Below, one piece after another: positions 42,344 to 52,659 of a stretch of DNA of 64,000 nt (positions are counted from its first letter, which is position 1; the number at the start of each line of letters is the position of its first letter). Origin of the DNA: Coleophora flavipennella. Taxonomy: Eukaryota; Arthropoda; Insecta; Lepidoptera; Coleophoridae. The stretch is taken from the NCBI GenBank assembly GCA_947284805.1, contig OX369275.1, forward strand, positions 12,963,001 to 13,027,000. The letters run 5' to 3'. The position numbers and the translations under genes are program-made. Under the pieces are notes generated by a model that was not told where the DNA came from, did not search any database, and saw only the letters and a list, made by a program, of their open reading frames with translations.

Positions 42344-45300
42344 ATGGCTATGTCAAAGGGCTTCAAAGTCTTAGAAAAGTCATCTCCCCCGAACCCATAC
42401 AGTATAATTTTACAGCATCGAAACAAGGATGCTTCACTACTGTTCGAGTCCCAGGCCGTGGTGTCGTTGTCTCCTCAGGAAACTGATACACTGAAGAAGC
42501 AATACCACAAGATCGCTGACGCGTACGGATGTCTGGGCGTGCTGCAGCTAAACTCCGGCGAGAGCTGTCTGCTGTACCTAGTGCTCGTCACGGGCTGCTG
42601 TTCTGTGGGCAAGATCGGCGACGTCGAGGTGTTCAAAATAACCCAAACACAGTTTATGCCACTTTTCTACCACTCACAAGGAGAAGATAAAGTTTCTGAG
42701 GTGAGAAAACTGCTAAATTCTGGAACTTTTTATTTTTCATGGAATTCTGGTAAAACCAATGAGAATCTCTTTGATCTGACTTTATGTGCTCAAAGAAAAA
42801 GCAAAGGAGCCAGCCCAGATAACCGATTCTTTTGGAATAGAACATTGTACATTCATCTTATAAGATATGGCATTGATTGTGAAGATTGGCTCACCAGGGC
42901 CATGTGTGGCTCAGTTGAAATACGCACCATTTATGTAGGGGCGCGGCAAGCTCGGGCTGTATTGGTCTCGAGACTAAGCTGTGAGCGAGCCGGCACCAGG
43001 TTTAATGTAAGAGGCTGCAATGATGATGGAAATGTTGCAAATTTTGTGGAAACAGAACAAGCTATTTATATTGATGACTCAGTGGCTTCTTACATACAAA
43101 CAAGGGGTTCAGTTCCATTGTTTTGGGAACAACCTGGTGTTCAAGTGGGCTCACATAAAGTAAAAATGTCTAGAGGATATGATGCCTCTACAAGCTCCTG
43201 TGACAGACATTTCACTCAGCTTAAGAGGAACTATGGTTCAGTTATTGTAGTGAACCTTCTGGGATCAAGTATGATAGGTGGAAGCGAAGGAGAAGCCACA
43301 CTGAGCAATGCTTTTCAGAAACATCTTAACGAATCAGCACATTCAGATGTAATACAGATAATTTTTGATTATCATCAAGAAGTCCGTGCAGCATCCATAG
43401 AAAGTGCACTGGTAAAGTTCAAGAAAATCATTGAATCACATTATGACAACATAAGTATTTTCAGTGCTAAAGGAATTGACATTTATAATATTCAGAAAGG
43501 AGTTATTCGAACCAACTGCTTGGATTGCTTAGACAGGACAAATTCAATACAGACCTTCATTGGTTTGGAAATGTTGGCTATTCAACTTATGTTACTACAG
43601 TGCATTGATAAAAAACAAAACGTCAATAGGTTTCAAGAAGTATTTAGGCAAATGTGGGTAAATAATGGTAATGAAGTTTCAAAAATTTATGCTGGCACTG
43701 GAGCGATTCAAGGTGGTTCAAAATTAATAGATGGTGCGAGGTCTGCAGCCCGAACAATACAAAACAATTTGCTAGACAACTCTAAACAAGAAGCCATTGA
43801 TATACTACTATTGGGGTCAACCTTGAATTCAGAATTAGCAGACCGAACGAGAATATTATTACCATCTCATATATTGCACACCTCTACATCGGTTCTCAGA
43901 GAGACGGTTCGTAGAGCCAATGAGTACACACAACCATCTAGTATACGAATTACTATTGGCACCTATAATGTTAATGGAGGAAAACATTTCAGAAGCCTAG
44001 CGTACAAAGATGTATCCCTTGCTGATTGGTTATTGGATTGTCCAAATTCAGCTTTGGTGAGTACTGTCAATTTAAAAGATCAACCATCAGACATATTTGC
44101 AATTGGATTCGAAGAAATAGTAGATTTAAATGCCAGCAACATAATGGCTGCTAGCACAGACAATGCTAAAGCTTGGAGTGAAGAGCTGGAGAAGATTTTG
44201 TGTAGGGATGCTCCTTACACGCTGCTCTCAAGTCATCAACTCGTTGGAGTTTGCCTGTTTGTGTTTGTAAGGAAAGACTTGATTCCTCATATCAGAGATG
44301 TTGCACTTGATTCTGTCAAAACGGGCCTTGGTGGTGCCACAGGGAATAAAGGAGCAGTAGCTATTCGGATGGTAATTTATGGAACATCCCTGTGTTTTGT
44401 ATGTGCTCATTTTGCTGCTGGTCAATCACAAGTCAATGAACGCAACGCCGACTACGCCGAGATAACCAGGAAAGTAGCGTTTCCTATGGGTAGATCCTTG
44501 TATTCACATGATTATGTCTTTTGGTGTGGGGATTTCAATTATCGCATAGATTTAGATAAGGATGAAACACGCTTACTGGTGTCTCAGAATAATTTACAGC
44601 GACTTCTAGAGCAAGATCAACTATTGCGCCAAAAAGCCCAGGATTTGGTATTTAAAAATTGTTTTGAAGGAGAGATAACATTCCTACCTACTTATAAGTA
44701 TGACCTATTCAGCGACGACTACGACACCAGCGAAAAATGTCGTGCTCCAGCATGGACTGATCGCATCCTGTGGAGAAGCAGAAAGTATACCATTGATCCA
44801 GAATCTTGCTCTGGATTGGCAGCTGGAAAATTACTGTACTATGGAAGGGCAGAATTAAAACAAAGTGACCATCGACCAGTGATTGCACTCTTAGAGATAG
44901 AGGTGTTGCAAGTTAGTAATACAAAGTGCATGGAAGTGTTCTATGAAGTTGTCAAAGATCTCGGCCCTCCTGATGCTAGCATTATTGTCAAGCCAGTGGA
45001 GGAAATTAACAGTGATGAATCAATTTTTGACGATAATGTTATGTCTGCTGTGCTGCAGGAACTGGCAACCATTGGTGAAGTCACGTTAGTGCGTTTCGTT
45101 GATGATCAATCATTGAGCATCACATTTAGAGATGGACAAAATGCTCTTGCTGCTGCTCAAAAAGGGCAAATATCTGTATGTTTAATACCATTGTCGATAA
45201 CATTGAAATCTCCAAACTGGGTGGATATTGTTCGAATGGAAGTCAGTCTGTGTACAAACAATACAGTTCCTTTGTTTGGCGAAAGCCAACCTGAACGGCC

Positions 45301-45634
45301 ATTGAGATCAGCACCACCTACGCCGCGTAAACAGCAACCGGGTAGGCCACCGGCACCATCACCCACGCCACTGCTACCTTCACGAGTACCGGCAGCCAGT
45401 CCATCGCGGCCGCCTCCTCCACGCCCGGCCCCGATATCTCCTGACGCTGGTAAGCCGGTCACTCCGCCACCGGTGGTGTCGCCGCCACCGCCTGTAGAAG
45501 GCGCGCCACCGCCAGATTGCGCGCCGCCGCCACCACCACCCAGCAGCACGCCACCTCCCGCGGGGCCACCACCCGTACCCGCGCGACAGGGCGCGCCCCC
45601 GCCTCTGCCGGCCCGCCCTCGCCCGCAATCTTAA
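42344..45634 (+). CDS. Synj: synaptojanin, inositol-polyphosphate 5-phosphatase (single exon)
   Basis: Two-phosphatase enzyme that removes phosphates from PI(4,5)P2 and PI monophosphates during clathrin vesicle uncoating at synapses and endocytic sites. ATG 42344 (context GCAGCCATGG) gives MAMSKGFKVLEKSSPPNPYS, like the vertebrate MAFSKGF start, and about 1,096 residues with no intron. SAC domain about 1-500 with catalytic loop NCLDCLDRTN (Cys392). 5-phosphatase about 535-850 with YNVNGG (541-546), FWCGDFNYRID (Asp730, Asn732), PAWTDR (802-807) and SDHRPV (841-846). RRM-like DUF1866 region about 862-945. Pro-rich SH3-binding tail from about 983 (PPTPRKQQPGRPP onward). All catalytic motifs are intact. 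It lies 3.3 kb downstream of FIG4 on the same strand. A noncoding 5' exon is possible because AACCAATACAG precedes the ATG. Confidence 0.96.
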   Translation: MAMSKGFKVLEKSSPPNPYSIILQHRNKDASLLFESQAVVSLSPQETDTLKKQYHKIADAYGCLGVLQLNSGESCLLYLVLVTGCCSVGKIGDVEVFKITQTQFMPLFYHSQGEDKVSEVRKLLNSGTFYFSWNSGKTNENLFDLTLCAQRKSKGASPDNRFFWNRTLYIHLIRYGIDCEDWLTRAMCGSVEIRTIYVGARQARAVLVSRLSCERAGTRFNVRGCNDDGNVANFVETEQAIYIDDSVASYIQTRGSVPLFWEQPGVQVGSHKVKMSRGYDASTSSCDRHFTQLKRNYGSVIVVNLLGSSMIGGSEGEATLSNAFQKHLNESAHSDVIQIIFDYHQEVRAASIESALVKFKKIIESHYDNISIFSAKGIDIYNIQKGVIRTNCLDCLDRTNSIQTFIGLEMLAIQLMLLQCIDKKQNVNRFQEVFRQMWVNNGNEVSKIYAGTGAIQGGSKLIDGARSAARTIQNNLLDNSKQEAIDILLLGSTLNSELADRTRILLPSHILHTSTSVLRETVRRANEYTQPSSIRITIGTYNVNGGKHFRSLAYKDVSLADWLLDCPNSALVSTVNLKDQPSDIFAIGFEEIVDLNASNIMAASTDNAKAWSEELEKILCRDAPYTLLSSHQLVGVCLFVFVRKDLIPHIRDVALDSVKTGLGGATGNKGAVAIRMVIYGTSLCFVCAHFAAGQSQVNERNADYAEITRKVAFPMGRSLYSHDYVFWCGDFNYRIDLDKDETRLLVSQNNLQRLLEQDQLLRQKAQDLVFKNCFEGEITFLPTYKYDLFSDDYDTSEKCRAPAWTDRILWRSRKYTIDPESCSGLAAGKLLYYGRAELKQSDHRPVIALLEIEVLQVSNTKCMEVFYEVVKDLGPPDASIIVKPVEEINSDESIFDDNVMSAVLQELATIGEVTLVRFVDDQSLSITFRDGQNALAAAQKGQISVCLIPLSITLKSPNWVDIVRMEVSLCTNNTVPLFGESQPERPLRSAPPTPRKQQPGRPPAPSPTPLLPSRVPAASPSRPPPPRPAPISPDAGKPVTPPPVVSPPPPVEGAPPPDCAPPPPPPSSTPPPAGPPPVPARQGAPPPLPARPRPQS

Positions 45635-46368
45635 ATCATATCTACTCAAATAAGAAAATGTTACATCACAATGTTAGAACATATTTTTCAAAAGATGCAA
45701 TGTTATCAGACCATCCTAAAAGTTATAATAGTGTATGTATTACTAAGCAACAAACTAGATAATATAACAACATGTTTGTTAGGTATTTATCTATAGCTAT
45801 AGTGTGGTGTCGGTAAAACATGATAAGAATGAGATCAAGGAACCTTATGGTTTCGAAATCTCTAATAATGATCTCGATGTTGTTTAGCTATTGTAGAAAA
45901 GGAGATTCACCTTTTAGCTATATGATTTTACATTACTTGTAAATTAATCTAAAATAATCGAAACCCTAACAAATGCCCGGCACCACCCCGCTAATGCGGT
46001 GCGACCAGTTACAGTTTTTAGGTACAGGGAGATTGAGTTTCTGTACCTAACAATGATAGTTGAGTTTTTTTTTCCCCACTGACATGTGGTTTGGGAAAAT
46101 TTCATGGGTTGCAAAGATTTCAAATTTTGCTTGTAATATATTGCATATTCTTTCTATCTGAGGACAAGGATTGGGACTGTTCAGGGAGAGTTGATAAAAT
46201 ATATATAAAAGCAGGGTTTCTAAAGTCATTACTAATTGCATCCCGCTAATTGATTTTAATGATAATAATGCAACACTCTACTACTTTTAATATGCAAATA
46301 TAGTTATTTTCTAGTGTTTCAGGTATAAAAAAGGCTTTAAGGCCAATGCTTGAAGAGCATTATAAAAT

Positions 46369-46374
46369 AATAAA
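46369..46374 (+). terminator. Synj: candidate synaptojanin poly(A) signal
   Basis: AATAAA within TATAAAATAATAAAAGC, about 735 bp after the stop codon and the first canonical signal I see on this strand. A longer 3' UTR towards the convergent COX7A gene is possible. Confidence 0.3.
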
Positions 46375-47570
46375 AGCCCGGAAGCGGATCTAAATATAAA
46401 GCGGGCTATCCAATCGCAAGGTTAGAGAAATACAACATATGTGTAAGTTAGACGTTACAGCCCACCTGGCCTCGCGTTTGACAGCCACTGCCTCTCTTAC
46501 CACATAACTGTGCGTGCGGCGATAAGTAGCGCCCGTCACACAGATTGCGATAGTTAGTGGGACTTGGTTTCATTATATTTATCAACTATCACTGAACACA
46601 CTATAGGTAAATTTTGTTTTGTAAGAGCCATAGGCATAGATGAGATACTAATTACTTCCTTATGCGGCGAAATACGTTGGTACGTCTTTCGAAACTACTT
46701 GGTTTTATTTGACTTGGCACTCCTAGGTACTTAGATGTAAAAAAAATGCCTACTTATATTTATATTTTTTTTTAAATGCAAATGCAACTTTTATGGAGAT
46801 TATCAGTGTCTGAGTAGGTATGTAAGTAAGTCCATAATACTGTAACATAAAACGGTCAATGTTTGCAGAATAGAATAGGCCTTAAATCATGCATATTCTG
46901 TAGGTAGTTCCTTAATGATATCATACCTACTTATTTTGTACATTTTATTACTTTGTACTGCCTTGTTCATTTATTATTTAAGGTTCCTAAGGGTATTTAT
47001 TTATAAACATAATCCTATTACTGTACCTAATCAATCATTATTAATTTTTAGTAAACTTTTTATTGTGGCTGTGTTATATTGATACTTGGCATTTTCAGAT
47101 TATAATCAATTTGTGTTGAAGCAAATGTTGATAAATACACTATAATCAAAATTAACCTACCTAGGTACTAACAGACATATTAGAAGTATGTAGAAATTCT
47201 ATTTCGTAGTAATGAATTTGAACAAAATTAAGTTTAAGCTTATGTTATGTATGTATAGTTGCATTTAATAGATTTTATCACAGATTTTTTTTAATATATT
47301 GTATAAGTTCCTATATTTTTTTAACTAGTGTTTTCTTAAATTAAAATTGTAATTTATTTTAAAAAAAATTGAACAAAAGTGTATATTCATTATGTGTTAA
47401 ACTACTACCTACATGTAAGTGTCTTCTAAAATGCTGTTGCATAAAGTAAAAACAAACCTTATTTGCAAGGTATGTTGTGGCCAGAGCAGTGTTAATATCC
47501 AATATGTGTGTTTAACTTAATGTTACCTATATGAAATATAGAAGAATGTTAAAAAATACAAAAGTTATTA
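46375..47570. other. AT-rich DNA between convergent genes
   Basis: No coding frame or recognisable repeat. Probably 3' UTR or intergenic DNA between synaptojanin (+) and COX7A (-). Confidence 0.5.
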
Positions 47571-47576
47571 TTTATT
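47571..47576 (-). terminator. COX7A poly(A) signal AATAAA
   Basis: On the minus strand AATAAA follows the COX7A stop codon by about 75 bp. Confidence 0.6.
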
Positions 47577-47648
47577 TTCCCCTTTAATTAGTAGAGTTCA
47601 ATTTCTATCATACATAACATAAATTACTAATACAATGAATATTTTAAA

Positions 47649-47789
47649 TTATTGTTTTTTGACAAATGCATGGCCATAGACAGTGTGGACTATGCCACCA
47701 AGGCCAATAATGCACAGTAACATGGTGAAACGGTACAGGATTCCATCAAAGGCTCCACCTTTCAGGAACACGGGCACATCATTGTCTTT
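47649..47789 (-). CDS. COX7A: COX7A exon 3
   Basis: 46 codons plus TAA: KDNDVPVFLKGGAFDG, the membrane helix and HAFVKKQ. This is the diagnostic COX7A block. Confidence 0.9.
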   Translation of the reverse strand, partial: KDNDVPVFLKGGAFDGILYRFTMLLCIIGLGGIVHTVYGHAFVKKQ

Positions 47790-48492
47790 CTGTAATAAAA
47801 ATTAACTGGTTATAGTATAGTGATAATTGGAAGAAGGAGGGGAATTTCCTACTTGCATCTGTATTCCCCAATTCATATAGTTTTGGAATCTTCAAGACCA
47901 GAGTGAATAGCCACTACTTGAATTTGCATGTTACACTGGCTGCCTCGACACATCAGGTGAGGTGCAGCCAAAAGCGCTCAATATTAATTTAAAAAAAGTA
48001 AATATGGTTGCAGAGTATTCTTAGCTCTACTGTTACAAAATATTTTGTGTCCTAGTATATAATTTATTGCAGGATTTGTTTACTGTGGATGGTTTCTTTG
48101 GAGTATACTGTTTGAAGCGGCACTATCAACATGATGATGTTGGTTCTTTACCTGGAACAGTTCCTGCTGCTTGCGGATTTTTTCAGGTACTGCAGGGTAG
48201 GGAATGTTAGTGCCAGGCACTAGGTTCCTCTTGCCACCGGGGGCAACACACGCCTCATTCACTGTCGAGAACTGGTTAGTGTTGTAGACGATGCTGGGAG
48301 GCTCCACTCGTTGCAGGGCGATTGGTGCCTGCGAAAAATCAACAGACATCTAGTCTTGAGCACATTGATATTATAATTCAGATAGACTGACGACTCATTG
48401 ATGTTTTTAGTACTTACAACAGGGAATAGTGGGCTTTGCAAGTGGGAAGCGGCAACGAGCCTACCGCTGATTCTGCTGAGTTGGTGGTACAT
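47649..48492 (-). CDS. COX7A: cytochrome c oxidase subunit 7A-like protein (3 exons)
   Basis: Small single-pass subunit of respiratory complex IV, inner mitochondrial membrane. Minus-strand exons 48492-48418, 48328-48152 and 47789-47649 all join in phase 0 at GT-AG introns (donors GTAAGT and GTAAAG; acceptors TTTTTCGCAG and TTATTACAG) and encode about 130 residues. The N-terminus MYHQLSRISGRLVAASHLQS is basic and amphipathic, as a mitochondrial targeting peptide should be. The C-terminal part IRKQQELFQ-KDNDVPVFLKGG then GILYRFTMLLCIIGLGGIVH matches COX7A (human has LFQEDNDIPLYLKGG), followed by the membrane helix and ending HAFVKKQ. The middle exon (Pro-rich, VPGTNIPYPAVPEKI) makes it longer than the roughly 80-90 residue classical COX7A. 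Confidence 0.88.
48152..48328 (-). CDS. COX7A: COX7A exon 2
   Basis: 59 codons from APIALQRVEPPSIVYNTNQF to IRKQQELFQ, with acceptor TTTTCGCAG and donor GTAAAG. Confidence 0.88.
48418..48492 (-). CDS. COX7A: COX7A exon 1
   Basis: ATG at 48492-48490; 25 codons forming the presequence (MYHQLSRISGRLVAASHLQS then PLFPV). The donor GTAAGT follows. Confidence 0.85.
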
Positions 48493-48973
48493 GATTTCCC
48501 AGTTCGTAAAAAATACAGGAAAAATGGAGAAAATTTGAGCTGTTACGAAACAACTAGCGATAACCAGTGTTGCCAAGTCCAGTTTTCACTTTACCCCAGG
48601 TCCCAGACTTAGTCTCGATTAACCCTCAGAGCAATAGCTGAGAATTACCACAGATTCAGTAAAATATTTTCGCAAATTACCCATATACATTTTGTTCATA
48701 CTGTTTCACATCTGAAGGCGTAACACCAGAACGACGCCAGTTTAATGTACAACCAAAGTCAAAAACACGAAGTGTCGGTGCGTTTACGAAACCAACTACT
48801 TAATACTAAATAGAATAATTTATTCACAATTTTTATTACGAACAAGTTAATATAGAAAGCAAAAATTAATGCGAATACGTATATCCCCTACAATCGAAAC
48901 AAAACAAATTAAAAAAAATTGTATTGCCATGCTCCGCATACTTTCTCGCGAGGCTTTCACAATCAGTCCTATA

Positions 48974-49826
48974 CTGCGGCCGTCCAGAGAATGCTGATTT
49001 GACATATGCTAGTTTGACGCATTTAGTGATGTGTCCCCATCCATAGTAAATACTATGTATCTATCATGTAGATGTAACATATAACGAAATAAAATAACCA
49101 TTACCAAAATAGTGTTTCCAAACCCGAGGCTAAAGTGTATTTTGTGGACCGTCGATTTTAGGGGTGGTAATGGGTGAAGGGGGGTGGAAAATAAGAAAAA
49201 TTGTGTGGCGGGAAACTAACTATTCGTCAAAAGTAACCAAATTTGTTGTATTGCGGTTGAATATTTATTACTTCCTTGCAATCGAAGCGAAAAGCAGAGT
49301 GTAAAACTCGAGTATGAAACCCATTCTACCCTCGACGTGACTATCCAACCTCGCCGTACCGGCTCGGTTTGCTAAATGAACGTCTCGGGTAAAATAGCTT
49401 GTTTTATTCTCTTGTTGTACAATGTACTATTGTTATTACTTAAACATATCACTTTAAACATATACAACAAGAAATAATTGTTTGTGTGGTAATGAATTTT
49501 TCATAATATATTCATAACAGTTACAAATACGTTATCAATGGTTACATGTGGTGACATCACTATTATTAAGAAGAAATGACCATAGAACGTAAACGTTTTA
49601 CTAACGTTTCATGCAATTACAAAATACACATTCTGCTGTCTTTATACATAAACATAAAACTATATTATGTGTTCCGTTACTATTATTTAGTAAAAAAATG
49701 TTTTTTGTATGTTTTTTTAAGCTTAGAAACTAAAGATTGATTTGTGTACAATTTCGGAGATTCATCGAATGTTACATTCTATCGCTGTCTTGAAGTGTCA
49801 AATCAGCATTCTCTGGACGGCCGCAC
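48974..49826. mobile_element. 853-bp TIR element flanked by TA
   Basis: Both ends carry a terminal inverted repeat of about 31 bp (CTGCGGCCGTCCAGAGAATG then CTGATTTGACA on the left, complement on the right with one mismatch near the tip), each bordered by TA. The TA duplication suggests Tc1/mariner-type mobilisation. There is no transposase frame inside, so it is non-autonomous. Confidence 0.8.
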
Positions 49827-50325
49827 TATAGTTGTTAGTTAGTAGTTAGCAGCAAAGAAAAAAGCTAGGTATATTTGACTTGATAAAAAATTCACAAGTA
49901 GTTTGAGTTTGTATGGGAGGTTCTCTTAATTATTCACAAAATTTTATTAAAATCGTTATAGCCATTTTTGAGAAAAAGTAACAAACCTGGATTTGTATGA
50001 GAGGTACCTTATTCTGATTTTTATTGGAATATTGGACTACCGTGTACTATAGGCCATATACAGTTGTAGTAACATACAGAGTTTCATCTAAATCGTTAGA
50101 GCTGTTTCTGAGTAAAATATAATAAGTGTTTTTTTTTACTATGCTGGCAACTCTGAACTATCAATATAAATTTGAAAAAAAAAACGCCTGGAGATATTAT
50201 AAAAATAATATGTATTACCCTGACCCGAATTTTATCCAAATCCGTCCAGTAGTTTGGGAACTAGAACACCGGAGTCCGGACGGACGTACAGTCATACACA
50301 CATTTTTAGACTAATTAGTGTAAGG
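49827..50325. other. intergenic, no gene recognised
   Basis: AT-rich DNA with phrases such as AAAATCGTTATAGCCATTTT and GACGGACGTACAGTCATACA that look like LINE 3' untranslated debris. I cannot assign it more closely. Confidence 0.4.
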
Positions 50326-50432
50326 GAAGCCGCTGTAAGCGGGTAGCACAAAACTGATCGTCGTGGAAATCTTTGGGGGAGGCCTAAGTTCAGCAGTGGA
50401 CGTCCTACGGCTGATATGATGATGATTAGTGT
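50326..50432 (+). mobile_element. RTE-like LINE 3' terminus
   Basis: GAAGCCGCTG..GATCGTCGTGGAAATCTTTG..GCAGTGGACG..CGGCTGATATGATGATGA matches the last 105 bp of the family (compare 38090-38190). Confidence 0.8.
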
Positions 50433-51593
50433 AAGACAATCAATCCCCATCACAGTCTTAACTTCGATTTTTTTTTACTATCACAATACCTTCTTCTCTC
50501 CTTCGTCACTCGAAAGTAATAAAAATAATAGGTTTAATACAAGTTTAAAACCAAAAATAATAATTCTCTAGCATCTAAGAGATATAGTACCTAATGTATA
50601 TTTGGATACACCTACTATTCCGAATCACGATAACAGTTAGAACGATTACAGTTTCTAGTCTTGTATTCCAACAGAACTTAATAGGGTGGAGATCGACTAT
50701 GACACGAGAAACGAGTGAAAGTGAGATAGAATATTGGAAAGAAAGGTCAAAGAAGTTGGATGAGTAGAATACGTGAAGTGAATTATGTCGTTCAATCAGC
50801 ACATAATTATGATGTCTTTCTTTGATAATTACCCCAAAAAATCCCCTAAAAATTACCCCATTGAACAATTTTTACTCTAAATCTAGGGTAAATTACCCTA
50901 AACTTCCAACACTGGCCTATAACTATTTTAGTCTACTCTAAAAACATGAACTAGACTAGAATACGCCCAGAATGAATGTAATGCTAACTCAGCTAAACCA
51001 GAGATTATTAGATCAGATCTTGGGATCAAATCAAACTGAGGTGTACAAATTATTTTTCATAAATCTTCAATTGGCACAACTTTTTTGAATTATTTTTATA
51101 CCTAATTAGATGAACAAAACCAAAAAACTGCAATAGAACGCACTTTTCGAACGCACCTTTCCATTCTGCAATTGCCAGACACAAAAATAAATATTTGGGT
51201 AGTTTTCCATAAGTAAATCAAACCCTTACATCATATGAATATAATATAATAATAGGAACCTTTGTTCCAGGAACGATTATGGGTGGATTATTTTGATTAC
51301 ATTTTATTATTAGTTCTGCATATGAAGTTATTCTAAGTTTTTTAACAGTATAGTGTATTTATGCGAAAATTATACTATATATTTATCTCACTCTCTATGA
51401 GGAGGATAAACGTGGGACCATTTACATATCACAGAATTTCCTTCTGGAGATATTAAAGAAACACTTTGATCATATCACAGAACACCCACTGTCATGAGAG
51501 AGAAGTGAAATGCCCTTGCGCAGTTGTCCGTCAATCATGCGCACGTTATTGTGCCCATATTAATAGGATATTAAGCCGTCGCTATTATGCACT
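50433..51593. other. intergenic, no gene recognised
   Basis: AT-rich DNA. The frames present lack any domain signature on either strand. Confidence 0.5.
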
Positions 51594-51712
51594 AACTAAC
51601 TAGTCGAGACCAAGTCATTGACTTTGTGAACTCTGTTTCACCGTAATTTAAAATAGTTTGACATCGGTGAAACACAGTTCACAGGTCAATGACTTGGTCA
51701 CAACTAGTTAGC
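51594..51712. mobile_element. foldback element, about 50-bp arms
   Basis: CTAACTAGTCGAGACCAAGT followed by CATTGAC..TGTGAACTCTGTTTCACCG on the left pairs with CGGTGAAACACAGTTCACAG..GTCAATGACTTGGTC on the right, with about 22 bp between. Confidence 0.85.
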
Positions 51713-52403
51713 GCGTAGTTGTGACGGCTATTTATTTGCATAGAAATAAAATGTTTTACAGACACCTGCTTATTTCACTTCTTGTGGCGGTGGGTATTAT
51801 ACACAGATTTTGGTATTATAACATATTTCATAGCCTAATTTTGTAAATCACGGGGTCGTTAGAAACTATATCTAAAAATTTGCCCCAACGGTCCACACAT
51901 CCACCACCGGTGGTTGTTGTTGGTTGATAAATCCATGTCATACCATGCCAATGAGTTTCTAATTTTATAAACATCTTCAGAGAAGCTATGTCTTTTCACG
52001 GTTCGACTGAGAAGTCGAGTCAAATATAATAATAATAATAATAATGTATTTATTTGATCTCTTTCACAATAGTTACGTTATTGCTAACAATCTCTGTATT
52101 ACATTTCTACGTATGGCACTACAACCTAAGCTGGTATACAGATAAATCTTACGAGGAGAAAAACAAATAAGATGGTGCAGTAGAAAAGTAGTAGTGTGTG
52201 AGAGAGTAACTCTTAAATTTGTTTGCACAAGTGGGGTAGCTTGGGTCCTACACTAGGCAATGCCTGTCCTGTAGGTAACCAATTTAGCACGAAGTTTACA
52301 GAAAATAGACGGTGCGAGATGTCAACAGTTAATACTTAGAGTTATTATTCCAATGTATCCTGTAATTTATTAGGATTAGCGAGCAATGTGTGTTTGTGTG
52401 TTT

Positions 52404-52409
<6 letters not shown>

Positions 52410-52441
<32 letters not shown>
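52410..52441. repeat. (GT)n microsatellite
   Basis: About 15 uninterrupted GT units, preceded by an impure GT/TTTG tract from 52388, inside the 3' untranslated part of the LINE. Confidence 0.9.
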
Positions 52442-52444
<3 letters not shown>

Positions 52445-52659
52445 AGTCTGCGTGTGTATTCATGTGTGAGTGAATGTATAGTACTATGCAATCCCTCTTA
52501 TGATTTGTTCAATTTCAGTGTAGGACAGAGTGCCTAGCAATTTCATCATCTTTTGTTTCATTTCTTTCACAGAGTAGTCTTTAATACAGCATATAGCATT
52601 AACTTTATTATAAATAAAAGGGTGGAGAAAGACGCCGAATCTTCTTGCAAAAGAAGTGT

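Noticed and set aside
45157..45649. Antisense Gly-rich frames opposite the synaptojanin tail
   Set aside because: They are complements of the proline codons of the real C-terminus.
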